NCBI GenBank assembly: GCA_040384665.1
Contig: JAZKIY010000008.1
Span: 106,108-170,107 of the forward strand
Source: PCRC01 sp040384665
Lineage (GTDB): Bacteria > Pseudomonadota > Gammaproteobacteria > Burkholderiales > Burkholderiaceae_C
DNA: 64,000 nucleotides
Direction of reading: 5' to 3'
In this document: positions 23,563 to 31,688 of the stretch, piece by piece
How positions within the stretch are numbered: the first letter of the stretch is position 1
How the letters are laid out: each line of letters begins with the position of its first letter
Position numbers and translations under genes: made by a program
Notes under the pieces: model-generated
Seen by the model: only the letters and a program-made list of their open reading frames with translations
The model's database searches: none
Told to the model about the DNA's origin: nothing

Positions 23563-24060
23563 TTACTGCGCGAAGTAGCCGATGACGCGCCAGCGGCCAT
23601 CGGGGTCCAGCATGGTGGTGACAACCTCGTTGACGGCTTTTTTGTCTGAAAAATCGGTGCTGAAGCGCGACGACACGTAGTCACCCGGGGGGCGACCGGG
23701 CAGGCTGGTCTTGTGGTTGGACTCCACGAAGCTGCGCGCCACAAAGCGCCCGAAGGGCTTGCGCAGCTGCGGCACGCCGTCCATCCACTGCGGCAGTGGC
23801 ACCAGGCTGCGGAACGACGGGCTGGCGCGTTCCCAGGAGCCACCCCAGTCCCCCGCGTCGAGCAACAACAGCCAGCCGGCGGCAGCGGTCTGGCCGAGGG
23901 CTTTCTTGTTGGTGAGCACCTGTTCGGCGCTGAGCTGGGACGGCGCGCTGGCGCTGGGCGTTTGCGCCTGCAGGGGCGTGGCGACGCACAGGCTGAGCCC
24001 GAGCAACAGGCTCGCGGCGGCGGCAGACAACGGGCTGGAATGGTGGGCTTGGCGGGGCAT
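23563..24060 (-). CDS. DUF4019 domain exported protein
   Basis: A 165-residue protein with an N-terminal signal peptide ending near LQAQ (residue 33). The mature domain shows the DUF4019 pattern: AAGWLLLLDAGDWGGSWERA, FGRFVARSFVESNHKTSLPG, GDYVSSRFSTDFSDKKAVNEV and a terminal GRWRVIGYFAQ. This NTF2-like family is usually periplasmic and uncharacterised. No operon partner is evident. Confidence 0.75.
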   Translation of the reverse strand: MPRQAHHSSPLSAAAASLLLGLSLCVATPLQAQTPSASAPSQLSAEQVLTNKKALGQTAAAGWLLLLDAGDWGGSWERASPSFRSLVPLPQWMDGVPQLRKPFGRFVARSFVESNHKTSLPGRPPGDYVSSRFSTDFSDKKAVNEVVTTMLDPDGRWRVIGYFAQ

Positions 24061-24098
24061 TGCGGCAGTTTAGCGTGGGTGTGTGAAGCCGGGCCCGG

Positions 24099-24995
24099 TC
24101 AGCCGCGCTCGACGGGCCGGGCCGGGTCGCTGCACCACTCGCTCCAGCTGCCGGCGTACAGCGGTGTGGTGCCGAGACCGGCCAGCGCCATGGCCAGCAG
24201 GTTGGGCACGGCGCTGACGCCGCTGCCGCAGTGGTGCACCACCGTGGCCGGGCTGCGGCCGGCGAGCAGGGCTTCGAATTCGGCCTTCAGTTGTTGCGGT
24301 GGCTTGAACTTGCCGTCGGTGCCGAGGTTCTGGTTGAACGGGCGGTTGAGTGCGCCAGGGATGTGGCCCGCCACCGGGTCCAGTGGTTCGACCTCGCCTT
24401 TGAAGCGTGGCGTGGCACGGGCGTCCAGCACTGTCTGGCCAGGTTGTCCCAGCTGCGCCAGCACGGTGGCGGTGGTGGCCAGTTCAACCCGCGCTGGTCC
24501 GAGGGTGAAGTTGGACTGGAAGTGCGCGGGCTCTTCGCCACTGGTGGTTTGACCGCCCGCAGCGGTCCAGGCTTGCAGGCCGCCGTCGAGCACGGCCACG
24601 TTGCTGTGGCCAGCCCACTGGAGCATCCACCACAGGCGGCCGCAGAAGTTGGCGCCGTTGCGGTCGTACACCACGGCCTGCATGGTGTTGTCAAAGCCGA
24701 CACTGGAGAGCCAGACCGCAAAACGTTCGCGGTTGGGCAGCGGGTGGCGGCCACCGGAGGCCGGGGCGTCGGCAGCGTGGGCGGTGAGCACGCCGCCTGC
24801 ACCGGGCGCGCCGTGTTTGGCGCTGAGCGCGGTGTCGAGGTGGGCGTAGACCGCGCCGGGAATGTGCGATGCCAGGTACTGGCCCGTGCCGGCTTCGGGC
24901 TGCATCAGGTCAAACGTGCAGTCGAACACCATCAGCGGATGGCCGCTCTGTTGCAGGGCCTGCAGTTGTTCGGCAGAGATGAGGGTGGTGTACAC
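24099..24995 (-). CDS. sseA: Two-domain sulfurtransferase (3-mercaptopyruvate sulfurtransferase/rhodanese)
   Basis: A 298-residue tandem-rhodanese protein. The N-terminal inactive domain (LMVFDCTFDLMQPEAGTGQY, HIPGAVYAHLD) and C-terminal active domain (VLDARATPRFKGEVEPLDPVAGHIPGA, catalytic loop HHCGSGVSAV) are complete. The CGSGV loop points to 3-mercaptopyruvate rather than thiosulfate as the preferred donor. Start is a GTG at 24995 preceded by TAGGAGC. It follows the DMT transporter gene by 8 bp and is probably co-transcribed with it. Confidence 0.88.
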   Translation of the reverse strand: MYTTLISAEQLQALQQSGHPLMVFDCTFDLMQPEAGTGQYLASHIPGAVYAHLDTALSAKHGAPGAGGVLTAHAADAPASGGRHPLPNRERFAVWLSSVGFDNTMQAVVYDRNGANFCGRLWWMLQWAGHSNVAVLDGGLQAWTAAGGQTTSGEEPAHFQSNFTLGPARVELATTATVLAQLGQPGQTVLDARATPRFKGEVEPLDPVAGHIPGALNRPFNQNLGTDGKFKPPQQLKAEFEALLAGRSPATVVHHCGSGVSAVPNLLAMALAGLGTTPLYAGSWSEWCSDPARPVERG

Positions 24996-25003
24996 AGGTG
25001 CTC

Positions 25004-25885
25004 CTAGGTGTGTTCTTCGGCTGGCGCATTGGGCACGCTGCGGGCGCGCAGCACGGTGGCGGCAATGCCACTGGCCACGATCACCGCAATGCCGGCCCAG
25101 GCCAGCGGCGCGATGCGGTCACCGAACAGCAGCAGGCTGTAGCCCGCTGCAAACACGATGCCAGCGTACTGCATGTTGGCCACCAGCAGCGTAGGACCAC
25201 GGCTATAGGCGCGTGTCATGCACAGCTGACCGAGCGAGGCGAGCAGGCCCACGGGCAGCAGCCACCAGGCGGCTTGGCCAGGCCAGGGCGACAGGCCGCT
25301 GAACAGCAGGGCCACCGCGCCCACCGCCATGGAGCCCAGCGCGAAATAGAACACGGTGCGCGCTTCGGGCTCCCCCACCCGGGCCAGCGCGGTGACCTGC
25401 AGGTAGGCCAGCGCGGTGCCAATGCCCGACAGCAGCCCCACCAACCCGGCAAAGAGCTGGTTCTCGTCCAATGTGGGGCGCAGCACCATCACCACACCGC
25501 CAAAACCCGCCAGCACGGTGAGCACCAGCGCGCCCTGGGTGGTGTTGCGGCCGAGGAGGATGCTGCCGCCCACCAGAAAGGCGGCGATCCAGACGCTGCT
25601 CATGTAGTTGAGCGTCATGGCGGTGGCCAGTGGGAGTTCGGCAATCGCGTAGAACCACGAGCCGAGGGCGAAGACGCCGAGCAGGCTGCGCCACAGGTGC
25701 ATGGCAGGAACCGGGGTGCTCAGGCGGACGCCGGTGCTGCGCGCCAACACCAGCATGAACACGGTGCTGATCAGCCCGCGGTAGAAAACCAGTTCGGCAC
25801 TGTTGAAGTGGGCGGAGGCGAACTTCACGCACACCGCCATGGTGGCGAAAATCAGGGCCGCCAGCAGCATCCACAGGGCTTGCAC
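25004..25885 (-). CDS. DMT superfamily transporter (EamA)
   Basis: A 293-residue protein with ten hydrophobic segments in two EamA repeats. Signature parts: FATMAVCVKFASAHFNSAELVFYRG, SWFYAIAELPLATAMTLNYMSSVW and, in repeat two, LCMTRAYSRGPTLLVANMQYAG. Such transporters usually export metabolites or amino acids; substrate unknown. The start is a GTG at 25885 or the ATG at 25870; neither has a Shine-Dalgarno because copy 3 of the dispersed repeat lies directly upstream. Confidence 0.9.
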   Translation of the reverse strand: MQALWMLLAALIFATMAVCVKFASAHFNSAELVFYRGLISTVFMLVLARSTGVRLSTPVPAMHLWRSLLGVFALGSWFYAIAELPLATAMTLNYMSSVWIAAFLVGGSILLGRNTTQGALVLTVLAGFGGVVMVLRPTLDENQLFAGLVGLLSGIGTALAYLQVTALARVGEPEARTVFYFALGSMAVGAVALLFSGLSPWPGQAAWWLLPVGLLASLGQLCMTRAYSRGPTLLVANMQYAGIVFAAGYSLLLFGDRIAPLAWAGIAVIVASGIAATVLRARSVPNAPAEEHT

Positions 25886-25888
25886 GGT

Positions 25889-25955
25889 GTTTTTTAGGTC
25901 AAATCAGGCTTGAGCCCTAGTGAAAGCTGGCGATTCAGCTATCAAATCAAGAGCG
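25889..25955 (+). repeat. Dispersed ~70-bp repeat, copy 3
   Basis: TTTTTTAGGTCAAATCAGG, TTGAGCCCTAGTGAAAGCTG, GCGATTCAGCTATCAAAT. It fills the gap between the DMT transporter start and the Rieske gene end and therefore constitutes the transporter's upstream region. Confidence 0.8.
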
Positions 25956-25969
25956 TTGTGCCGATGCGC

Positions 25970-27127
25970 TCAGGCGCTGGTTGGGTGCATCGCCGTGCGG
26001 TACCACTCATGGAAGTGCTGCATGCCATCTTCCATCGGGCTTTGGTAGGGGCCGAACTCGTTGTCGCCGCGGGCCAGCAGCGCCTTGCGGCCAGCGTCCA
26101 TGCGCAGCGCGATCTCGTCGTCTTCCTCGCAGGTTTCCATGTAGGCGGCCTGCTGGGCCTCGACGAACTCGCGCTCGAAAGCGGCAATGTCTTCCGGGTA
26201 ATAGAACTCCACCATGTTCATGGTCTTCTGCGGGCCCATGGGGAAGAGCGTGGACACCGTCAGCACATGCGGGTACCACTCGACCATGATGTGGGGGTAG
26301 TAGGTCAGCCAGATCGCGCCGTACTTGGGCGGCTGGTTGCTGCGGTAGGCCAGCAGCGCGGCCTGCCAGCGCTCGTACACCGGTGAGCCGCCCGAGGCAT
26401 CGGCCTTGCCCAGGCGGTTGGCCACGCCCACGGTTTGCACCGAGTAGTGCGGCTTGAACTCCCAGCGCAGGTCGTCGCAGCTGACGAAACCGCCAAGACC
26501 GGGGTGGAAAGGGCCGACGTGGTAGTCCTCCAGGTAGACCTCGACAAAGGTTTTCCAGTTGTAGTGGCACTCGTGCATCACCACGCGGTCGAGCACATGG
26601 CCGGAGAAGTCGAGGTCGGCGCGCGGGCCCATGCGGGCGAGGTCGGCGGCCACGTCGCGGCCGTTGCGCTCAAACAGCAGGCCATTCCATTCCTGCAACG
26701 GGTAGTTGTTGAGGTTCAGGCAGGGGTCGGTCTCGAAATGTGGCGCGCCGATCAGCTTGCCGGCCGGCGACGGGTTGCCACCGCTGTAGGTCCAGCGGTG
26801 CAATGGGCAGACGATGTTGCCGCCCGCGCTGCCGGGCTGGGTGGTGTTGAGCGAGCCCCGGCCTTTGAGCATGATGGCCTGGCGGTGGCGGCAGACGTTG
26901 GACACCAGCTCGATGCCGTTGGGGGTGTGCACCAGCGCGCGGCCTTCGCCTTCCTGCGGCAACGCGTGGTAGTCCCCGACCTGTGGCACCGACAGGCGGT
27001 GGCCCACGTAGCGCGGACCTGGCTGGAACAGGGTGCCGAGTTCGCGCTGGTAGAGCGCGTCGTCAAAGTAGCTGGAAACTGGAAGCTGACTTGCGGCCTG
27101 CTGCAGTTGAAGACTTAAATCAGACAT
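25970..27127 (-). CDS. Rieske non-haem iron oxygenase, alpha subunit
   Basis: A 385-residue ring-hydroxylating-type oxygenase. The Rieske [2Fe-2S] centre is C-R-H...C-P-L-H (NVCRHRQAIMLKG and IVCPLHRWTYSG). The catalytic-domain mononuclear iron site is in YNWKTFVEVYLEDYHVGPFHP, with its Asp/His ligands further on. The WMEPTCAEDDEIA-like acidic C-terminal segment (METCEEDDEIALRM) is typical of Rieske proteins related to choline/carnitine or p-cumate oxygenases. No reductase or ferredoxin gene is adjacent, so the electron donor is encoded elsewhere. Substrate unknown. Confidence 0.9.
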   Translation of the reverse strand: MSDLSLQLQQAASQLPVSSYFDDALYQRELGTLFQPGPRYVGHRLSVPQVGDYHALPQEGEGRALVHTPNGIELVSNVCRHRQAIMLKGRGSLNTTQPGSAGGNIVCPLHRWTYSGGNPSPAGKLIGAPHFETDPCLNLNNYPLQEWNGLLFERNGRDVAADLARMGPRADLDFSGHVLDRVVMHECHYNWKTFVEVYLEDYHVGPFHPGLGGFVSCDDLRWEFKPHYSVQTVGVANRLGKADASGGSPVYERWQAALLAYRSNQPPKYGAIWLTYYPHIMVEWYPHVLTVSTLFPMGPQKTMNMVEFYYPEDIAAFEREFVEAQQAAYMETCEEDDEIALRMDAGRKALLARGDNEFGPYQSPMEDGMQHFHEWYRTAMHPTSA

Positions 27128-27285
27128 CGAGTCCTGACCTAAAGACTCCCCACAGGGAGGGTAGGCGCCAGAGCGCGGGTAGCGTGCCGTTTAATGCAAA
27201 CGGTTCGCGATTGTACCCGGCGGGGCTGTTGCACGCGTGACCGGGGCGCACCGCCTAGAATTCGCGTTTTGTACGCAAGATACCC

Positions 27286-27516
27286 ATGGCCAAAGCAACC
27301 CCGCCACCGGCAACGCCCACCAGCTACGAAGCCGCCCTTGAAGAGCTGGAGCAACTGATCGCCCGCATCGAGTCGGGCCAGCTGCCTCTGGAACAGTTGC
27401 TGTCGGGCTACCAGCGTGGCGCCGAGCTGCTGGCGTTCTGCCGCGGCAAGCTGGACGCGGTGGAGCAGCAGATCAAGCTGCTGGACGACGGCATGGTCAA
27501 GGCGTGGACAGCGTGA
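27286..27516 (+). CDS. xseB: Exodeoxyribonuclease VII small subunit
   Basis: A 76-residue protein with the XseB pattern SYEAALEELEQLIARIESGQ, LPLEQLLSGYQRGAELL and FCRGKLDAVEQQIKLL, forming a two-helix hairpin. It binds the XseA large subunit (not in this window) to degrade single-stranded DNA. It overlaps ispA, the conserved xseB-ispA-dxs order. Confidence 0.95.
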   Translation: MAKATPPPATPTSYEAALEELEQLIARIESGQLPLEQLLSGYQRGAELLAFCRGKLDAVEQQIKLLDDGMVKAWTA

Positions 27517-28412
27517 GCGCAGGCACGTTCGACCTGACCGCCTGGAGCGCCGAGCGGCTGGACCGTGTCGAGCAGGCGCTGTCCCGCTGGGTGCCCGCCA
27601 GTGCGCCCGCCGGGTTGGGCGAGGCCATGCGTTACGCGGTGCTGGACGGCGGCAAGCGCCTGCGTCCGCTGCTGGTGATGGCTGCGGCCGAGGCGGTGGC
27701 CACCGAAGCCAACGAGGCTGCCCTGCGTGCCGCGTGTGCGGTCGAGCTGATCCACGCCTATTCCCTCGTGCACGACGACATGCCCAGCATGGACAACGAC
27801 GTGCTGCGCCGGGGCAAACCCACGGTGCACGTGGTCTACGGCGAAGCCATGGCCTTGCTGGCCGGCGATGCCTTGCAGGCCCTGGCGTTCGAGCTGCTGA
27901 CGCCCGACGACGGCACCGTGCCCGCCGCCACGCAGGCCACGCTGTGCCGCCTGCTGGCCCGTGCCGCCGGTTTTGATGGCATGGCCGGTGGCCAGGCGAT
28001 TGACCTCACCAGCGTGGGGCTGGCCCTCACCGAAGCCCAGCTCAGCACCATGCACCGGCTGAAAACCGGGGCGCTGCTGCAGGGCAGCGTGATGATGGGG
28101 CTGGCCAGCGCAGAAGCCCCCCCGCTTGCGCGCGACGCTCTCGCGGCGTATGGTGCGGCGGTGGGATTGGCGTTTCAGGTGGTGGACGACATCCTTGACG
28201 TGACGGCCGACTCCGCCACCCTCGGCAAAACCGCGGGCAAGGACGCCGCGCACGACAAACCCACCTACGTGTCGCTGCTGGGGCTGGCACCGTCCCAGGC
28301 GTATGCGCAGGCGCTGCTGGCGCAGGCGCTGGCAGCGTTGCAGGCGAGTGGCCTGCAGAACACCCATGCCCTGCGCGCGTTGGCCGACATGGTGGTCAAC
28401 CGTTCTTGCTAG
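27504..28412 (+). CDS. ispA: Farnesyl diphosphate synthase
   Basis: About 302 residues. A polyprenyl synthetase with first Asp-rich motif HDDMPSMDNDVLRRGKPT and second VVDDILDVTADSATLGKTAGKD (split here: VVDDILD, GKTAGKD). It condenses IPP with DMAPP and GPP to FPP for quinone, hopanoid and undecaprenyl synthesis. The start may be GTG 27504 or GTG 27513; the latter overlaps the xseB stop as GTGA and is equally likely. dxs follows, separated only by a dispersed repeat. Confidence 0.94.
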   Translation: MDSVSAGTFDLTAWSAERLDRVEQALSRWVPASAPAGLGEAMRYAVLDGGKRLRPLLVMAAAEAVATEANEAALRAACAVELIHAYSLVHDDMPSMDNDVLRRGKPTVHVVYGEAMALLAGDALQALAFELLTPDDGTVPAATQATLCRLLARAAGFDGMAGGQAIDLTSVGLALTEAQLSTMHRLKTGALLQGSVMMGLASAEAPPLARDALAAYGAAVGLAFQVVDDILDVTADSATLGKTAGKDAAHDKPTYVSLLGLAPSQAYAQALLAQALAALQASGLQNTHALRALADMVVNRSC

Positions 28413-28421
28413 TGGACGCTG

Positions 28422-28491
28422 TTTTTAAGGTCATATCATGCTCAAGCCAGCGTATTTCCTGGCGATTAAGCTATAAAAAGAGTAGTAATTG
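28422..28491 (+). repeat. Dispersed ~70-bp repeat, copy 4 (ispA-dxs junction)
   Basis: TTTTTAAGGTCATATCATG, TCAAGCCAGCG, CTGGCGATTAAGCTATAAAA, AGTAGTAATTG. The core AGCCCTAGT is degenerate here. It fills the whole 82-bp ispA-dxs gap and contains what would be the dxs ribosome-binding region. Confidence 0.7.
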
Positions 28492-28494
28492 CCG

Positions 28495-30396
28495 ATGCCA
28501 TACCCCCTGCTAGAAACCATCCACAGCCCGGCCGATTTGCGCCGCCTGCCGCGTGCCCAGCTCAAGCCATTGGCCGACGAGGTCCGCCAGTGTGTGCTCG
28601 ACAACGTGTCCAAAACTGGCGGCCACCTCAGCTCCAACCTCGGCACGGTGGAACTCACGGTGGCCCTGCACGCGGTGTTCAACACGCCTTACGACCGGTT
28701 GGTCTGGGACGTGGGCCACCAGACCTACCCGCACAAGATCCTCACCGGCCGGCGCGAGCGCATGGGTTCGCTGCGCCAGCTGGGGGGGCTGTCGGGCTTC
28801 CCGCAGCGTGCCGAGAGCGAGTACGACACCTTTGGCACCGCGCACTCCAGCACCTCCATCTCCGCCGCGCTGGGCATGGCGCTGGCGGCCCACCAGAAGG
28901 GCGAGAACCGCCACGCGGTGGCCATCATCGGCGACGGCGCCATGAGCGCTGGCATGGCCTTTGAGGCGCTGAACAACGCCGGGGTGTCGCCCGGCAAGCT
29001 GCTGGTGGTGCTGAACGACAACGACATGTCCATCAGCCCGCCGGTGGGGGCGCTGAACCGCTACCTCGCGCAGCTGATGAGCGGGCAGTTCTACGCCGCC
29101 GCCAAAAACGTGGGCAAGACGGTGCTGAAGCCGCTGCCGCCGCTGTTCGAGCTGGCCAAGCGCTTTGAAGAGCATGCCAAGGGCATGGTGGTGCCGGCCA
29201 CGCTGTTCGAGAAGTTCGGCTTCAACTACATCGGCCCGATCGACGGCCACGACCTCGATTCGCTGATCCCGACGCTGGAGAACATCAAGCACCTGATGGC
29301 CACCAGCACCAGCCCGCAGTTCCTGCACGTGGTCACCAAAAAAGGCCAGGGCTACAAGCGCGCCGAGGTCGACCCGATCGCCTACCATGGCCCCGGCAAG
29401 TTCGACCCCGCCGTGGGGCTGACCCAACCCGCCACCGCGCCCAAGACCACCTTCACCCAGGTGTTTGGCCAGTGGCTGTGCGACATGGCCGAGAAAGACC
29501 CGCGCCTGGTCGGCATCACGCCGGCCATGCGCGAAGGCTCGGGCATGGTGGAGTTCCACCGGCGCTTCCCCGGCCGCTATTACGACGTGGGCATTGCCGA
29601 GCAGCATTCGGTCACCTTCGCCGCCGGTCTGGCCTGCGAGGGGCTGAAGCCGGTGGTGGCGATCTACTCCACCTTTTTGCAGCGCGCCTACGACCAGTTG
29701 ATCCACGACGTCGCCATTCAGAACCTGCCGGTGGTGTTTGCGCTGGACCGCGCCGGCCTGGTCGGTGCCGACGGTGCCACCCATGCCGGTGCCTACGACA
29801 TCCCCTACCTGCGCTGCATTCCCAACGTCAGCCTGGCCTGCCCGGCCGATGAAAACGAATGCCGGCAACTTCTCACCACCGCGTTCGAGCAGAACCACCC
29901 GGTGGCTGTGCGCTACCCGCGTGGCGCTGGCGCCGGCGTGGCGCTGGACGCCGGCCTGAACGCCTTGCCCTTCGGCAAGGGCGAGGTGCGCCGCAGCGGC
30001 CAGAAAATCGCCATCCTGGCCTTCGGCACGCTGCTTTACCCGGCGCTGCAGGTGGCCGAGCAGCTCAACGCCACCGTGGTCAACATGCGCTGGGCCAAGC
30101 CGCTGGACGTGGACCTGCTGCTGCAGGTGGCGGCCAGCCACGATGCGCTGGTGACGGTGGAAGAGGGTGCGTTGATGGGCGGTGCCGGCAGCGCGGTGGG
30201 CGAGGCGCTGAGCGCGGCCGGTGTCCTCAAGCCACTGCTGCAACTGGGCTTGCCCGACAAGTTCATTGAACACGGCGATCCTGGCAAATTGCTGGCCTTG
30301 CAAGGGCTGGATGCCGAAGGCATTGCCCGGTCGATTCAGCAGCGTTTTGCGGCGCTGTTGCCGTCGGCTTACCCCGCCTTGAAAGTGGTGGCCTGA
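28495..30396 (+). CDS. dxs: 1-deoxy-D-xylulose-5-phosphate synthase
   Basis: A 633-residue ThDP enzyme, first step of the MEP isoprenoid pathway (pyruvate plus glyceraldehyde-3-phosphate). Landmarks: WDVGHQTYPHKILTGRRE, FGTAHSSTSISAALGMA, the ThDP motif GDGAMSAGMAFEALNNAG and LLVVLNDNDMSISPPVGAL, plus transketolase domain FDVGIAEQHSVTFAAGLA-like (YYDVGIAEQHSVTFAAGLA) and DRAGLVGADGATHAG. Start ATG 28495 (MPYPLLETIHSPADL) matches the family; no Shine-Dalgarno is evident because a dispersed repeat lies upstream. Confidence 0.96.
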   Translation: MPYPLLETIHSPADLRRLPRAQLKPLADEVRQCVLDNVSKTGGHLSSNLGTVELTVALHAVFNTPYDRLVWDVGHQTYPHKILTGRRERMGSLRQLGGLSGFPQRAESEYDTFGTAHSSTSISAALGMALAAHQKGENRHAVAIIGDGAMSAGMAFEALNNAGVSPGKLLVVLNDNDMSISPPVGALNRYLAQLMSGQFYAAAKNVGKTVLKPLPPLFELAKRFEEHAKGMVVPATLFEKFGFNYIGPIDGHDLDSLIPTLENIKHLMATSTSPQFLHVVTKKGQGYKRAEVDPIAYHGPGKFDPAVGLTQPATAPKTTFTQVFGQWLCDMAEKDPRLVGITPAMREGSGMVEFHRRFPGRYYDVGIAEQHSVTFAAGLACEGLKPVVAIYSTFLQRAYDQLIHDVAIQNLPVVFALDRAGLVGADGATHAGAYDIPYLRCIPNVSLACPADENECRQLLTTAFEQNHPVAVRYPRGAGAGVALDAGLNALPFGKGEVRRSGQKIAILAFGTLLYPALQVAEQLNATVVNMRWAKPLDVDLLLQVAASHDALVTVEEGALMGGAGSAVGEALSAAGVLKPLLQLGLPDKFIEHGDPGKLLALQGLDAEGIARSIQQRFAALLPSAYPALKVVA

Positions 30397-30538
30397 CACC
30401 GCTGTCGCCTGGGTGATCCGCGAGGGAAAACCCGCTCGGAAGTCGTCCGGGGGGCTTCCTACAATGCATGTTGTTTCAACCAGTGCCCGGCCAGTCAGAA
30501 GCCAGCCGGGACATTTCTCAAAACCAGGAGTCAACCCC

Positions 30539-31621
30539 ATGGACCGTCGTTCCCTTATCAAACAGGCTGGCATTGCCGGCGTACTGGCCACCGGCATCGC
30601 CCCGGCCGTGCACGCCCAGGCCGCCGTGCGCTGGCGCCTCGCGTCCAGCTTCCCCAAGTCGCTGGACACCATCTACGGCGGCGCTGAGGTGTTTGCCAAG
30701 GCTGTTCGCGCCATGTCTGGCGGCAAGTTCGAGATATCGGTGCATGCCGGCGGCGAACTGATGCCCGCATTTGGTGTGGTGGACGGTGTGCAGAACGCCA
30801 CCGTCGAAATGGCGCACACCGTGCCTTACTACTTCTACGGCAAAAACCCGGCGTTTGCCATTGGCTCGGCCGTGCCCTTCGGCATGAACGCCCGCCAGAT
30901 GAACGCCTGGATGTACCACGGCAATGGCCGCAAGCTGATGAACGAGCTGTACGCCAAGTACAACATGTTCAGCCTGCCCGGTGGCAACACCGGCACCCAG
31001 ATGGGTGGCTGGTTCCGCAAGGAAATCAAGACGGCTGCCGACCTGAAGGGCCTGAAAATGCGCCTCGGCGGCGGTCTGGTCGGCGAGGTCATGACCAAGC
31101 TCGGCGCGGTGCCACAAAGCCTGCCCGGTGGCGAGGTCTACCAGGCCCTGGAAAAAGGCACCATTGACGCGGCCGAATGGGTCGGCCCCTACGACGACCA
31201 GAAGCTCGGCTTCAACAAGGTCGCGCCGTTCTACTACTACCCCGGCTGGTGGGAAGGCGGCCCCGAGGTGGACTTCTACATCAACCAGAAAGCGTTTGAT
31301 GCGCTGTCGGCCGAGAACAAGGCGATTGTCGAAGCCGCTGCCTCCCACGCCCATGTGGACATGCTGGCCAAGTACGACGCACTCAACCCCACGGCACTGA
31401 AGCAACTGGTGGCCGCCGGTACCAAGGTGCTGCCGTTCTCGCCCGCCATTCTCGACGCCTCGTTCAAGGCCTCGATGGAGGTGTACGGTGAGCTGGCCGC
31501 GAAGAGCGAAGACTGGAAGAAGATCTACACCGACTTCCGCAACTTCCAGCGCGACCAGGTGTTGTGGTTCCGTTTTGCCGAAGGCCGTTTCGACTCCTTC
31601 ATGGCGCAACAGAAGCTGTAA
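30539..31621 (+). CDS. dctP: TRAP transporter substrate-binding protein (DctP family)
   Basis: A 360-residue periplasmic protein. The N-terminus MDRRSLIKQAGIAGVLATG is a twin-arginine-like signal cleaved near VHAQA. DctP-family features: WRLASSFPKSLDTIYGGAEV, VDGVQNATVEMAHTVPYYFYG and the ligand-binding ADLKGLKMRLGGGLVGEV, DAAEWVGPYDDQKLGFNKVA. It resembles TakP-type 2-oxoacid-binding proteins; ligand identity is inference. Start ATG 30539 follows CCAGGAGT. The membrane genes lie immediately beyond a shared terminator on the opposite strand. Confidence 0.92.
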   Translation: MDRRSLIKQAGIAGVLATGIAPAVHAQAAVRWRLASSFPKSLDTIYGGAEVFAKAVRAMSGGKFEISVHAGGELMPAFGVVDGVQNATVEMAHTVPYYFYGKNPAFAIGSAVPFGMNARQMNAWMYHGNGRKLMNELYAKYNMFSLPGGNTGTQMGGWFRKEIKTAADLKGLKMRLGGGLVGEVMTKLGAVPQSLPGGEVYQALEKGTIDAAEWVGPYDDQKLGFNKVAPFYYYPGWWEGGPEVDFYINQKAFDALSAENKAIVEAAASHAHVDMLAKYDALNPTALKQLVAAGTKVLPFSPAILDASFKASMEVYGELAAKSEDWKKIYTDFRNFQRDQVLWFRFAEGRFDSFMAQQKL

Positions 31622-31641
31622 ACCGCTGCCGGTTCAGCCAC

Positions 31642-31671
31642 AAAAAAGCCCCGCACTGCGGGGCTTTTTTG
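31642..31671. terminator. Bidirectional rho-independent terminator
   Basis: AAAAAAGCCCCGC (31642-31654) ACT GCGGGGCTTTTTT. It serves both dctP and the convergent dctM. Confidence 0.93.
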
Positions 31672-31688
31672 TGGGCGGTTGAAGCCGC

